DNA from: UBA6107 sp034430175
GTDB lineage: Bacteria; Chloroflexota; Anaerolineae; Anaerolineales; Anaerolineaceae
Length of the DNA: 64,000 nucleotides
Direction of reading: 5' to 3'
NCBI GenBank assembly: GCA_034430175.1
Contig: DAOUFI010000007.1
Span: 62,001-126,000 of the forward strand
Below are positions 26,560-34,983 of the stretch, piece after piece. Below the pieces are notes generated by a model, which was not told the origin of the DNA, made no database searches, and saw only the letters and a list, made by a program, of their open reading frames with translations. The position numbers and the translations under genes were made by a program. How positions within the stretch are numbered: position 1 is the first letter of the stretch; every line of letters starts with the position of its first letter.

Positions 26560-29094
26560 AGACCTTAACTTCGCGCCGACCTCATATTCCAGGCGCTTGA
26601 TAATCTTGTTGCGCAGGGTTTTGATCTCGTCGTCCTTGAGAGTACGGTCGGGAGCCTGGTAGGTGAGCGAGTAGGCCAGGCTTTTCTTACCAGAACCGAT
26701 CTGCTCGGAGCGGAAGACGTCGAAGAGGCGCACGTTTGAGAGCAGCTTGCCACCGGTCTGGCGGATGAGGGCTTCGATCTTCTCGGCGGGAACGGTCTCG
26801 TCCACCACCAGGGCCAGGTCTTCAAGCACGGGCGGGAAGGTGGGCAGGTCCTCGGTCTGGTAGAGCGCGGGGATAAGTGAAAGCAGCAGGTCCATGTCGA
26901 ACTCACCGGCCAGGACGGGTGCCTTGAATGTAGCGGGCCAGTCGTAGCGTCCGCGCACAGAAGGGTGCAGTTCACCGAAGACGCCGACCTGTGTGCCGGC
27001 AACAGAGACGTGGGCGCACTTGCCGGGGTGGAAGCTGGGATGCTCGCCGGGCTCAAATTTGACATCACTCAGCCTCAGGCCGTTGATCAACCCGGAGAGG
27101 ATGCCTTTGAGATCGAAGAAGTCCATGTCGCCGGTATCAGCAGGCTGCCAGCCGCGCACGCTGCGCTGACCGGCCAATACAATCGCCAGCTTCTTCATTT
27201 CATCGGGCAGTCCGGGTTCTTCACCCTGCAGGAAGATTGGGCCGATCTCGAAAAACGCGAGATGTTCGCGGTTGCGTGAGTTGCGCTCAGCCACGTCGAG
27301 CACGGAGGCCATGACGGAGTGACGCAGGAAGGCTTTTTCGTAGGCCAGCGGGTTGGCGATCTTGACGTAAGGTTTGTCATCAGCGGCGCTGCCGGGGGCA
27401 ATGCGCCGGTTTTCGCGCTCGGGGGTGGACCAGCGATAATTGATCACTTCCTGCAGGCCATACGAAACGAGAAGGTCGCGGACGCGTTCTTCTTTGTCGA
27501 GGATGGGGTTGCCCTTCTGCGGCGGCAGAACATCAGACAGGCGAATTTCTGGAATATTATCATAGCCGTAGACGCGGGCGATCTCCTCGATGAGGTCGGC
27601 TTTGCCGGTGACGCCTTCGCCGATATCCAGGCGGTGATCCGGGCAGGTGGCTCGGATGGTCTCGCCGTTGACCTCAACCTTGAATTCCAGGTGTGTGAGC
27701 AGTTCAGCGATCCTGGTGGCGGGGATGGAAATGCCCAGCAGGCGTTTGACGTCGGCCGGTGTGACCTCCACCACAGGGGTCTGTGGTGGTAGGGGATAAT
27801 TATCCACGAAGCCGGGGACGACTTCACCGCCGGACCACTGCTGCATCAGTTCGAGGCAACGGCGCACGCCGCGTTCGGCCATGGCGGGGTGCACGCCGCG
27901 CGAATAGCGGTAGGAGGCTTCAGAGGGCAGGTTCTGGGCTTTGGCGGTCTTGCGGATGTTAATCATGTTCCAGGAGGCGCCTTCGAGCAGCACGTTCTCC
28001 GTATTCTCGTCCACCTCGGTCTCGGCGCCACCCATGATACCGGCGATGGAGAGCGGGCCAACCGAGTCGCAGACGAGCACGGTGGTCTCGTCAAGGGTGC
28101 GTTCCACACCATCGAGGGTGGTGATCTTTTCGCCCTTGCGCGCTGTGCGGGTGCTGATCTGGACGGGTTTTCCATTGGCACGTTTGAGCAGCTTGTCGTA
28201 GTCAAAAGCGTGTAGCGGCTGACCGACCTCGAGCATCACATAGTTGGTGGCGTCGACGATGTTGTTGATGGGGCGCATACCGGCTGCTTTGAGGCGGCGC
28301 TGTACCAGCTCAGGGCTGGGAGCGATCTTGACGCCGCGGATGAGCCCGAAGGTGAAGCGAGGATTGAGCTCGGGCTTGGTGATATCCACAGTCACGTAAT
28401 CCGGCTTGCCGGGGGCGGGGACGGTCGGTGTGGGCAGTGTTTTAAGCGGCTTACCGGTCATGGCCGCGATCTCGCGTGCCAGGCCGAGCATGCTGGCGCA
28501 GCGGGCGTAACTGGGCAGTAGCTTGATGTCGAAGATGGCGTCGCCGTAGAGCTCCACCAGTGGGGTGCCAGGGACGGCGTCATCGGGAAGAATGATGATT
28601 CCTTCGTGTTCCTCGCTCATCCCCAGTTCCTTTTCAGAGCAAACCATCGAGTACGAGTCCACGCCGCGGATCTTGGCGGGTTTGAGCGTGGTCAGCACAA
28701 GTCCTTCGGCGTGGCCGTCGTAGATGACCGCGCCTTCCTTGGCGTAGGCCACCTTGAGGGGTTTGGGCAGCGGGCCTTTGCCCTTGTAATCGAAGACGTT
28801 CGGGGCGCCGGTGAGAACGATTTGTTCCTTTTCACCATCGAAGAGTTTGCATAGGGTCAGGCGGTCGGCGTTGGGATGGGGCATTACCTCTGAAATGGAA
28901 CCGACCACGATCTTCTGTGGATCCCAAGACAATCCGGTGACCTTGGTATCGACGGTGCCGGGAGCGGGCATGGGCAGTCCGATGATCTGGATCTCCTCCA
29001 CTTCCATGCCGGCCATGGTGAGCAGGTGAGCGATCTCCGCGATGGAAAGTTGGGGATCGACAAAATCTTTTAACCAGGATAAGGGTGCTTTCAT
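26557..29094 (-). CDS. pheT: Phenylalanine-tRNA ligase beta subunit
   Basis: The 845-residue beta subunit of the alpha2-beta2 synthetase starts MKAPLSWLKDFVD at 29094, behind AGAGGA; longer readings upstream run through a repeat and are not real. Domains: N-terminal PheT start, EMAP/tRNA-binding domain (about 48-170), B3/B4 editing domain (about 225-400, with LHAFDYDKL and the G-IMGG segment SIAGIMGGAETEV), B5 domain, catalytic-like core, and the C-terminal FDX-ACB anticodon domain (about 750-845, LPTFPPVLEDLALVVDE). pheS lies upstream in the same operon, separated by about 106 nt that hold a palindromic repeat. Expression should depend on the T-box before pheS. Confidence 0.97.
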   Translation of the reverse strand: MKAPLSWLKDFVDPQLSIAEIAHLLTMAGMEVEEIQIIGLPMPAPGTVDTKVTGLSWDPQKIVVGSISEVMPHPNADRLTLCKLFDGEKEQIVLTGAPNVFDYKGKGPLPKPLKVAYAKEGAVIYDGHAEGLVLTTLKPAKIRGVDSYSMVCSEKELGMSEEHEGIIILPDDAVPGTPLVELYGDAIFDIKLLPSYARCASMLGLAREIAAMTGKPLKTLPTPTVPAPGKPDYVTVDITKPELNPRFTFGLIRGVKIAPSPELVQRRLKAAGMRPINNIVDATNYVMLEVGQPLHAFDYDKLLKRANGKPVQISTRTARKGEKITTLDGVERTLDETTVLVCDSVGPLSIAGIMGGAETEVDENTENVLLEGASWNMINIRKTAKAQNLPSEASYRYSRGVHPAMAERGVRRCLELMQQWSGGEVVPGFVDNYPLPPQTPVVEVTPADVKRLLGISIPATRIAELLTHLEFKVEVNGETIRATCPDHRLDIGEGVTGKADLIEEIARVYGYDNIPEIRLSDVLPPQKGNPILDKEERVRDLLVSYGLQEVINYRWSTPERENRRIAPGSAADDKPYVKIANPLAYEKAFLRHSVMASVLDVAERNSRNREHLAFFEIGPIFLQGEEPGLPDEMKKLAIVLAGQRSVRGWQPADTGDMDFFDLKGILSGLINGLRLSDVKFEPGEHPSFHPGKCAHVSVAGTQVGVFGELHPSVRGRYDWPATFKAPVLAGEFDMDLLLSLIPALYQTEDLPTFPPVLEDLALVVDETVPAEKIEALIRQTGGKLLSNVRLFDVFRSEQIGSGKKSLAYSLTYQAPDRTLKDDEIKTLRNKIIKRLEYEVGAKLRS

Positions 29095-29110
29095 AGTTCC
29101 TCTTAGCTCC

Positions 29111-29195
29111 GAGAATGGAGAGTGGAGAGTGGAGAATCGTAAATTCAGGTGGTTTTGGTTGTAACGATTCTCTATTCTCGTTTCTCGATTCTCTG
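29111..29195. repeat. MITE-like palindrome between pheS and pheT
   Basis: Left arm 29111-29140 and right arm 29164-29193 are inverted copies matching at 24 of 30 positions, with a 23-nt loop. The arms are of the same family as those bounding the S23 gene at 21863-22492 (GAGAAT..GAGAATCGT / ACGATTCTC..). It lies inside the pheS-pheT operon, where the transcript would form a long hairpin. Confidence 0.7.
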
Positions 29196-29200
29196 ATCTT

Positions 29201-30271
29201 CTAGAATTGCTCCAGGAAACGTAGGTCGTTGTCCCAGAAGTAGCGGATGTCGTTGATGCCGTAACGCAGCATGGCGATGCGCTGCGGGCCAAGGCCAAAG
29301 GCAAAGCCGGAATAGCGTTCGGGGTCGTAACCGCCGTTGCGCAGCACGTTGGGGTGGACCATGCCGCAGCCGCCGATCTCGAGCCAACCGCCGCCGCAGA
29401 CCGGGCAGCCCTTACCGCCGCAAAGGAAGCACTCAACGTCGAATTCCGCCGAGGGTTCTGTGAAGGGGAAGAATGAAGCGCGGAAGCGGGTGCGCGCGTT
29501 TTGTCCGAAGAGGCGACGCGCCAGATCGGAAAGGGTGGCTTTGAGGTTGGAAAAGGTGATGCCGGGTCCAACCGCCAGACCTTCGATCTGGTCGAACTGG
29601 GTCTCGTGGCGGGCATCGGTCTGTTCGTAGCGGTAGCACATGCCGGGCAGGATGATACGAATGGGAGGCGGGTTCTTCGGGTTGGCCGCGGAGGCCTCCT
29701 GCATGGCATGGACCTGACCGGGCGAGGTGTGAGTGCGCATGACGATGGGATTGTCGCCGCGGTCGCCAGCCTCGACGAAGTAGGTATCCTGCATGTCGCG
29801 AGCGGGGTGCCCGACCGGGAAATTGAGCATCTGGAAATTGAACTCGTCGGTCTCGACCTCGCGCGAGCGGTACACCTGGAAGCCCATCTCACCGAAGACG
29901 CGGTACAGCTCACGCAGGATCTGGGTGTCAGGGTGCAACCGACCGTGGACGATGGGACGTCCGGGCAGGGTCACGTCCAGCTTCTCACTGGTGAGCGCCT
30001 GCGAGAGCGCCTGTTCGCGGATGGCGGTGCTGCGTTCGGTGAAGGCGGTTTCTAGCGCTACCTTGACCTGGTTGGCAGCCTGGCCAACCTTGGGGCGCAG
30101 GTCAGCATCAAAGGCGCCGAGCTTCTGGAAGACCTGCATCACCGGAGCGGAACGGCCCAGGTGGGCAGTACGCCAGGCTTGCAGGGCTTCTTCATCCGCC
30201 AGCGGAGCCAGCGCGTCCAGCCCGGTTTTGCGGATGGATTCAAGCTCATCCAGAATTGAGGAATCGGTCAT
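29201..30271 (-). CDS. pheS: Phenylalanine-tRNA ligase alpha subunit
   Basis: The 356-residue alpha subunit has the N-terminal coiled coil (about 1-85) and the class II catalytic core. Motifs seen are MRTHTSPGQVHAM (motif 2 region), GMCYRYEQTDARHETQFDQIE with the adenylate-binding Arg and Glu, and FGLGPQRIAMLRYGI (motif 3). A cysteine cluster CFLCGGKGCPVC (about 280-291) sits before GGGWLEIGGCGMVHP; this zinc-knuckle-like insertion occurs in some PheS proteins. AGGAGTTTAAC precedes the ATG. The gene is preceded by a T-box leader, so uncharged tRNA-Phe should raise expression of pheS and pheT. Confidence 0.97.
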   Translation of the reverse strand: MTDSSILDELESIRKTGLDALAPLADEEALQAWRTAHLGRSAPVMQVFQKLGAFDADLRPKVGQAANQVKVALETAFTERSTAIREQALSQALTSEKLDVTLPGRPIVHGRLHPDTQILRELYRVFGEMGFQVYRSREVETDEFNFQMLNFPVGHPARDMQDTYFVEAGDRGDNPIVMRTHTSPGQVHAMQEASAANPKNPPPIRIILPGMCYRYEQTDARHETQFDQIEGLAVGPGITFSNLKATLSDLARRLFGQNARTRFRASFFPFTEPSAEFDVECFLCGGKGCPVCGGGWLEIGGCGMVHPNVLRNGGYDPERYSGFAFGLGPQRIAMLRYGINDIRYFWDNDLRFLEQF

Positions 30272-30284
30272 GTTAAACTCCTAC

Positions 30285-30560
30285 TTAAAAAATAACTCCC
30301 GTCCACATAGGGACGGGAGGAAATATTCCCGCGGTACCACCCCGGTTGGCTGAGGATCAGCCCACTCGACCCGACGGCGCTGGGAGCGCGATCGGCTGCC
30401 CGGATAACGTGTGGCTCACGGTTCAGGCTAGTACCACAAGGGATTCACCTGAACAGCTCGGGAGGGAACTTCGGCCGGATTCTGCCGGGTGGATCTTTCA
30501 GTCTGGAATCCACGTTCCTGTCGGGGTCGTACGGCGTACTTTCCTCTGTCAGTGCTGTTG
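30285..30560 (-). ncRNA. T-box riboswitch upstream of pheS (predicted tRNA-Phe specificity)
   Basis: On the minus strand the leader has Stem I features (AGAGGAAAGUAC near 30535-30548), a candidate specifier UUC at 30453-30451 followed by A, the conserved antiterminator T-box sequence GGGUGGUACCGCGGGAA (complement of 30326-30342), and an intrinsic terminator CUCCCGUCC-loop-GGACGGGAG followed by a U-rich tail (30285-30319). Uncharged tRNA-Phe would pair through its anticodon and its NCCA end, stabilising the antiterminator. The T-box and terminator are seen directly; the specifier position is inferred. Confidence 0.93.
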
Positions 30561-30565
30561 GAGAT

Positions 30566-30571
30566 ATTATA
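30566..30571 (-). promoter_or_regulatory. -10 box of the pheS T-box transcript
   Basis: TATAAT on the minus strand at 30566-30571 would start transcription near 30559, just before the Stem I sequences. A clear -35 hexamer is not visible. Confidence 0.55.
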
Positions 30572-30815
30572 GCCGGGGAGTGGGGAAATGGGAAGGAGGA
30601 TTCCTCAGGCAGAGTCGCAGAGGTAAATTGCAAAACCCGCATTGGGAAGTCAATAAAGGTATAAATGGTACGAACAGAATGAGAGCGAGAATTATTTCCG
30701 ATACCCATGCCCTGTGGTTCCTCTCTCACGCGATCTGTGTGCTCCCTGGTCCGGTACGAAGCGCGGGAACAGGGCTACCAGGATTTAAGAGGAACGAAAG
30801 TTTTGCTTCTCTTTT

Positions 30816-30842
30816 GTGGAATTCGTGTAATTAGTGGATTAA
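30816..30842. repeat. ATTCGTGTAATTAGTGGAT repeat abutting the TauE stop
   Basis: ATTCGTGTAATTAGTGGAT at 30821-30839 has an exact 19-nt inverted copy at 38779-38797. It ends directly before the stop codon of the permease gene at 30843. Confidence 0.7.
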
Positions 30843-31610
30843 CTATTTCAACACGATCATCATGACGCCAATAGAGGCGAAGATAGCGCCGACAAGTCGA
30901 TTAAGCACCTTTTCGGGGATCTTGTTGGCGAGCCGCGCGCTGGCCAGTCCGGATGCGACCGCTGCAATGGCAATGATGACGCCGATGGAGTAATCGACGT
31001 TACCGTGAATGGCGTAACCCGCCGTGCCTGAGATGGCGGTAAGCGCCATGATGGCTGTCGAAGTACCAACGGCTAATTTGGTGGGGTATTTGAGGATGAT
31101 GAGTAGAACGAGGAAGAATACCATGCCACCGCCAGCCCCGAAGAGCCCGGAGTTGATGCCGAGAAGAAGTCCGATGCCGAGGGTGATGAGGCGATTGCGC
31201 CAGTTCATTTTTGCCAGGCGATGCGGCGCGTCGTCTTCAGGTCTCTTTGCCCGTTTGAACCACATGGCGAAAGCCATACCGAAAATAAATATCAGGAAGC
31301 CATAGTTCAGCAGGGTGGCGGGGATGGCAATGTTCGAGATTTGCGCGCCAACCTGGGCGCCGAGGATGGCGCCGATCGCCAACCAGAGGGCAGCGCGTAG
31401 GTTGATGTTGCCGTGCCTGAAATAGGAAATGGAGACGATCAGTGAGGTGATCACATCCACGAACAAACTGGTGCCGACCGCGGTGTGCATGTCAACGTTT
31501 AGTATGATGGTAAGCAGCGGAACGACCAGCAACACACCACTGGCGCCAGTAATACCAACCACCAGACCGGTACCGAGGCCGATCAAGATTTCAATCCAAA
31601 ATGGAACCAT
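30843..31610 (-). CDS. TauE/SafE-family membrane permease
   Basis: The 255-residue protein has about eight hydrophobic helices and the TauE/SafE repeat hallmarks: GLVVGITGASGVLLVVPLL near the N-terminus and LLLGINSGLFGAGGGMVFF near residue 155, the two glycine-rich half-repeats. TAVGTSLFVDV and LAVGTSTAIMALTAISG are the paired V-G-T-S motifs that follow. Members move sulfite, sulfoacetate or other small organosulfur anions. The substrate is unknown; no sulfur-metabolism gene is adjacent, and cysK is far away. It appears to be a single-gene unit. Confidence 0.9.
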   Translation of the reverse strand: MVPFWIEILIGLGTGLVVGITGASGVLLVVPLLTIILNVDMHTAVGTSLFVDVITSLIVSISYFRHGNINLRAALWLAIGAILGAQVGAQISNIAIPATLLNYGFLIFIFGMAFAMWFKRAKRPEDDAPHRLAKMNWRNRLITLGIGLLLGINSGLFGAGGGMVFFLVLLIILKYPTKLAVGTSTAIMALTAISGTAGYAIHGNVDYSIGVIIAIAAVASGLASARLANKIPEKVLNRLVGAIFASIGVMMIVLK

Positions 31611-31770
31611 TAATTAAAGGCTACCCTAAGTATTTGATTGAACTGCTGATAAAAATGATGGTACTTCTTTATAACCAAAATTTGATTGTATACCCACCGA
31701 TCCGCATCCGACGCTTGAGATTTTCTCAGCGATTATACACCATGATTTCACTGGGTAATCTCGATAACCA

Positions 31771-31814
31771 GTAATAAAAAACAGCACGGATAATCTCCGC
31801 GCTGTTTTTTATTA
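31771..31814. terminator. Bidirectional terminator after the SH3 lipoprotein gene
   Basis: AATAAAAAACAGC with CGGA pairs with TCCG and GCTGTTTTTTATT around a short loop. A/T-rich arms give T-runs in both directions. It lies just past the stop at 31826. Confidence 0.85.
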
Positions 31815-31825
31815 CAAGAATAATC

Positions 31826-32698
31826 TTATGGCGTAAAGCGGATGGTCTCACTTAATGATTCGCCATTTTCACCATCTTTGGTGTATAGGGTAATCGTAAC
31901 TTCGATTTTGTCTCCCGAAGGATTATATTTGAATCTACCTTTTGTATTTGACACAAAACCTTCCTCGCCCGGTTTGATGGCATCGGTCGAGCTGGAGACG
32001 GCGCAACCTCTGGTGCCGGTAAAAGTGTCTGAGGAGAAATTCATGATATCCCCGGTAGTCAGATCTTTGATCCTCAGATGAACGGATTCCCATTTGACAC
32101 CGCCGTTGTTGTAGATATGAAGGCGAATGGTCCAGTAACCGGTGCAGGCGTCCAGGTCCATAAACGCCGCGTTGAACGACGGGACCGGGGTGGGTGTTGG
32201 TGAAGGAGTAGGTGATGGTAATGGTGTATAGATGGGCAGCGGCGTGGCATCGCCTTCCACGGTAAGATATTCACCCCAAACCCAGCATTTGACGTTATCC
32301 TGGCCAGGAGCGTTTACGTAGTAATACGTGTTGTCGTAGTTGCGGGCCAGCGATTGAACACGGGTGCCTTTCTCAAGCAAAGCCACGTAACCATAGTTTG
32401 CCCCCGGGCCGGTGCGGCAATTGGTATTTTCATTGACCACCAGCCAAACCTCGGCGGGGGTCGATGAGGGCAATATAATCGGTGTGCCGGTGTTGGTGGG
32501 AATGAGCGCCAAAGCTGTACCCGTTGCCTGATTGATCGCGGATTGTGCCGCGGCGGTCTGAGAATTCTGTACATTCAAGGCAACCATGGTTTGCATCACG
32601 GCATTATCAATGCTCTGTTGTTCACTTGGAGCGCCGCATCCGGTCAGCACGCTTGCGATGATTAATATCGAAAAAGTGATTTTGATTATTCGATTCAT
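31826..32698 (-). CDS. SH3b-domain lipoprotein (copy 1)
   Basis: The start at 32698 is chosen because GAGGAAAAC precedes it and a lipoprotein signal follows (MNRIIKITFSILIIASV, lipobox LTGC), giving 290 residues. A Gln/Ala/Thr region (25-75) leads to a bacterial SH3 domain (about 82-155: VNENTNCRTGPGANYGYVA, then GTRVQSLARN, CWVWGEYL), a Pro-Thr-rich linker (PSPTPSPTPTPVP), and an Ig-like C-terminal domain (about 180-290) with conserved Cys pairs (ACTGYW; GCAVSSSTD). SH3b domains bind wall or surface ligands. The next gene at 32870-33781 is a paralogue with the same order. Ligand is unknown. Confidence 0.75.
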   Translation of the reverse strand: MNRIIKITFSILIIASVLTGCGAPSEQQSIDNAVMQTMVALNVQNSQTAAAQSAINQATGTALALIPTNTGTPIILPSSTPAEVWLVVNENTNCRTGPGANYGYVALLEKGTRVQSLARNYDNTYYYVNAPGQDNVKCWVWGEYLTVEGDATPLPIYTPLPSPTPSPTPTPVPSFNAAFMDLDACTGYWTIRLHIYNNGGVKWESVHLRIKDLTTGDIMNFSSDTFTGTRGCAVSSSTDAIKPGEEGFVSNTKGRFKYNPSGDKIEVTITLYTKDGENGESLSETIRFTP

Positions 32699-32869
32699 GT
32701 TTTCCTCAAGTTTTAATCCTGATCTAACCCGATTGAGCAATGACAATAAATCCAACTCTCTTAATTAATACTACCAATCATATCCGAAATTGTTAAAAAG
32801 TAAAGATACTAAAAACGATCCCCCGAGATCGTTTTTTGGAGGATCGTTCTTAATCAGCGTTCTCTTCAA

Positions 32870-33781
32870 CTAGGCATTTACTGTGATCGATACCGAGAAG
32901 GATTTTCCTGCCTGACCATCCTTGGAGTAGACAGTGACGGTTACTTTTAGGTGATGTCCGGTGGGGTCATAACCGAATTGTCCGGGATTTACATTCGAGA
33001 TCACGCCTTCTTCGCCGGGGGTTAAATCCTCCTGTGATACGTCCATGGAGCATCCGCTGTATCCTCTGAACTGATCAAGAGTATGGGTAAATGTCATCCC
33101 CGCGGTTGTATCTTTGATGACTACTTTCACTGATTGCCAGGTGATGCTGCCAGTATTTTTTACTTTCAAACGAAGAGCATATTCACCCATGCATGAGGTG
33201 ACACCGACAAAGGATACACTGAGTCCACCCGCGGGGGTGGCTGTATATGTCTCGGTTGGCGTGGGCGCGGGTGTGTAGACTGGCAGAATATTAATATTTC
33301 CTGTCAAGTCTGAATAAGCCACCCACAACCAACAAAAGCCGCCCGCGTTGGGATTTTGGACATAGAAATAACTATTATCTGGGTTGCGGGCGATTGCTTG
33401 CACGCGAACACCAGCTTTGATCAGGGTGACGTAATCATAATTGGTGCCCGGACCTGACCGACAATTGGTATTTTCACGCACCGTCAACCAAACCCCTTCA
33501 AGGGTTGGGGTGAAGGTAGGCATTGGTGTGAGAGTGATGGTTGGCGTAGAGGTGGGTTCCTGGGGTAAGGGTTGCGCGGTTGGCGACACCAATTGAGTAT
33601 CCTGTACCTGCCCTCCTGCCGTGATCGTCTGTGCCAATTGGGTTTGCGCGACTTGAAGAGCAACCAGGGTATTGATATCTACCGAATTGGAATTGTTGTT
33701 TGAGGATAAGGGAAAATTACATGATGCCAGTACAGATACAAGGAGAACCGAAATGAGCCACTTAAGTTTAAGGGTTTTCAT
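32870..33781 (-). CDS. SH3b-domain lipoprotein (copy 2)
   Basis: The ATG at 33781 is preferred because AGGAGG lies 5 nt upstream; a GTG two codons earlier overlaps that site. The 303-residue protein has lipobox LASC, a Gln/Thr region, an SH3 domain (about 95-165: VRENTNCRSGPGTNYDYV, GVRVQAIARNPDNSYFYV, CWLWVAY), a Pro-Thr linker and an Ig-like C-terminal domain (CMGEYALRLKVKNTG, GYSGCSMDVSQEDLTPGEEG). It is paralogous to copy 1 throughout (shared TNCR-GPG-NY-YV and PGEEG blocks), which indicates tandem duplication. The 171-nt gap between them suggests separate transcripts. Role at the cell surface is inferred. Confidence 0.75.
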   Translation of the reverse strand: MKTLKLKWLISVLLVSVLASCNFPLSSNNNSNSVDINTLVALQVAQTQLAQTITAGGQVQDTQLVSPTAQPLPQEPTSTPTITLTPMPTFTPTLEGVWLTVRENTNCRSGPGTNYDYVTLIKAGVRVQAIARNPDNSYFYVQNPNAGGFCWLWVAYSDLTGNINILPVYTPAPTPTETYTATPAGGLSVSFVGVTSCMGEYALRLKVKNTGSITWQSVKVVIKDTTAGMTFTHTLDQFRGYSGCSMDVSQEDLTPGEEGVISNVNPGQFGYDPTGHHLKVTVTVYSKDGQAGKSFSVSITVNA

Positions 33782-33856
33782 CTTCACCTCCTTTGAACAT
33801 CTTTACTTAGAATAATCATACAGAGATAGAAATGCTTTTTCAATGGGTGTTTAAAA

Positions 33857-33890
33857 CAATACAGGAGAGCATTCAACTCTCCTGTATTGT
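33857..33890 (-). terminator. Terminator after the small helical protein gene
   Basis: AATACAGGAGAG and CTCTCCTGTATT form a perfect 12-bp stem with a 7-nt loop, ending about 18 nt after the stop at 33908. T-richness is moderate on both sides. Confidence 0.7.
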
Positions 33891-33907
33891 TCAGATGAGA
33901 ATAGTTA

Positions 33908-34138
33908 CTACTTTTTCTTCTTGGAGGTGCTTTTCTTTTCGAGTGATTCAGCCAATCCACCAATGAGGTTTTCGGCTCCTGAGATGAGGGCTTCGTTGCT
34001 AAGTAGGGTTTTTACCTGGCTGCCGAAGGGGGCCGGGAGTTTCTTGGAGATATAATCGATCACAATTGTTACGATGGTAGTTGCCATCGTTTCTGAGATC
34101 TTGGTTTTCTTGACAATAAGTGCTACCAGTTCATCCAT
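33908..34138 (-). CDS. Small helical protein with Lys-rich tail
   Basis: The 76-residue product is helical, with ELVALIVKKTKISETMATTIV and TIVIDYISKKLPAPFGSQV blocks, and ends KKSTSKKKK. The pattern of an N-terminal helical module followed by Pro-x-P-F-G-x-Q and a second helix resembles DUF2267/DUF937-like or phasin-like small proteins, but no confident match can be made. GGAGGAAG precedes the ATG. It is flanked by a terminator and by pyrH. Function is unknown. Confidence 0.6.
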   Translation of the reverse strand: MDELVALIVKKTKISETMATTIVTIVIDYISKKLPAPFGSQVKTLLSNEALISGAENLIGGLAESLEKKSTSKKKK

Positions 34139-34217
34139 GACTTCCTCCTAAATAAAGTTTTAATTACTTTACTCAAGAACCAATAAAATGTACAGAGAAT
34201 CGTACAGAAAATCCCAA

Positions 34218-34931
34218 TCAGTGTACTAGTGTACCCACTTTATTGCCAAAAAGAGCATGTTTCAATGCTTGTTCGTCCCATAAGTTGAGCACGAGGATAG
34301 GCAATTTGTGCTCCATACACATGGTGATGGCGGTGGAATCCATCACACCCAGGCGCAAATTGATGGCTTCAATGTAGTCAATTTCGTCAAATTTCTTGGC
34401 TGAGTCGTTTTTCTTGGGATCGCAATCGTAGATGCCATCCACTTTGGTGGCCTTGATCAGCACATCCGCGCCTATTTCCATGGCACGCAGAGCAGCCGCG
34501 GTATCGGTTGAGAAGTAGGGATTGCCGGTGCCGCCACCGAAAATGACCACGCGACCTTTCTCCAGGTGGCGGATGGCGCGTCGCCGGATGTAGGGCTCAG
34601 CAACCGTTTTCATTTCGATCGAGGTCATGACCCGCGTTGTTACCCCCTGATGTTCCAGGGCATCCATTAATCCCAGGGCGTTCATGACGGTGCCGAGCAT
34701 TCCCATGTAGTCGGCGGTGGCCTGGTCCATGCCCATTTCCTGGCCGACCTTGCCGCGCCAGAGGTTGCCGGCGCCAATGACCACGGCGACATCCACTCCA
34801 AGTTCGCGGACTTCACCGACGCGGCGGGCAATATCGGCTGCCTGTTTGGCGTCGATGCCAAAACCACCTTCACCGGCAAGTGATTCTCCACCCAGTTTGA
34901 GTAAAATGCGGTGATATTTCAGCTCTTCCAT
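34218..34931 (-). CDS. pyrH: UMP kinase
   Basis: UMP kinase makes UDP from UMP and ATP in pyrimidine synthesis. The start at 34931 follows AAGGAGG, giving 237 residues. Motifs: RILLKLGGESLAGEGGFGID at the N-terminus, VIGAGNLWRG (glycine loop, about 51-60), and IKATKVDGIYDCDPKK near 165. VIFGGGTGNPYFSTDTAAALR is the nucleotide-binding region. It is the third gene of the rpsB-tsf-pyrH cluster, conserved widely; frr, usually next, is not present. A hairpin between tsf and pyrH (34954-34979) may reduce read-through. Confidence 0.95.
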   Translation of the reverse strand: MEELKYHRILLKLGGESLAGEGGFGIDAKQAADIARRVGEVRELGVDVAVVIGAGNLWRGKVGQEMGMDQATADYMGMLGTVMNALGLMDALEHQGVTTRVMTSIEMKTVAEPYIRRRAIRHLEKGRVVIFGGGTGNPYFSTDTAAALRAMEIGADVLIKATKVDGIYDCDPKKNDSAKKFDEIDYIEAINLRLGVMDSTAITMCMEHKLPILVLNLWDEQALKHALFGNKVGTLVH

Positions 34932-34949
34932 CCATGCCTCCTTGAAGTT

Positions 34950-34981
34950 AAGAAAAGACCAACCTTGCGGTTGGTCTTTAA
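34950..34981 (-). terminator. Intra-operon terminator between tsf and pyrH
   Basis: AAAGACCAACC (34954-34964) and GGTTGGTCTTT (34969-34979) form a perfect 11-bp stem with a TTGC loop just after the tsf stop. The minus-strand tail is T-rich but short, so partial termination is likely. Confidence 0.8.
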
Positions 34982-34983
34982 TT

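Noticed and set aside
29095..29913. N-terminal extension of pheT by about 270 codons into pheS
   Set aside because: The extension crosses the repeat and the pheS gene in another frame. The true PheT start MKAPLSWLKDFVD has its own ribosome binding site.
30346..30834. A 162-codon plus-strand frame after pheS
   Set aside because: It is opposite the T-box leader and runs through the repeat. No coding signal is visible.
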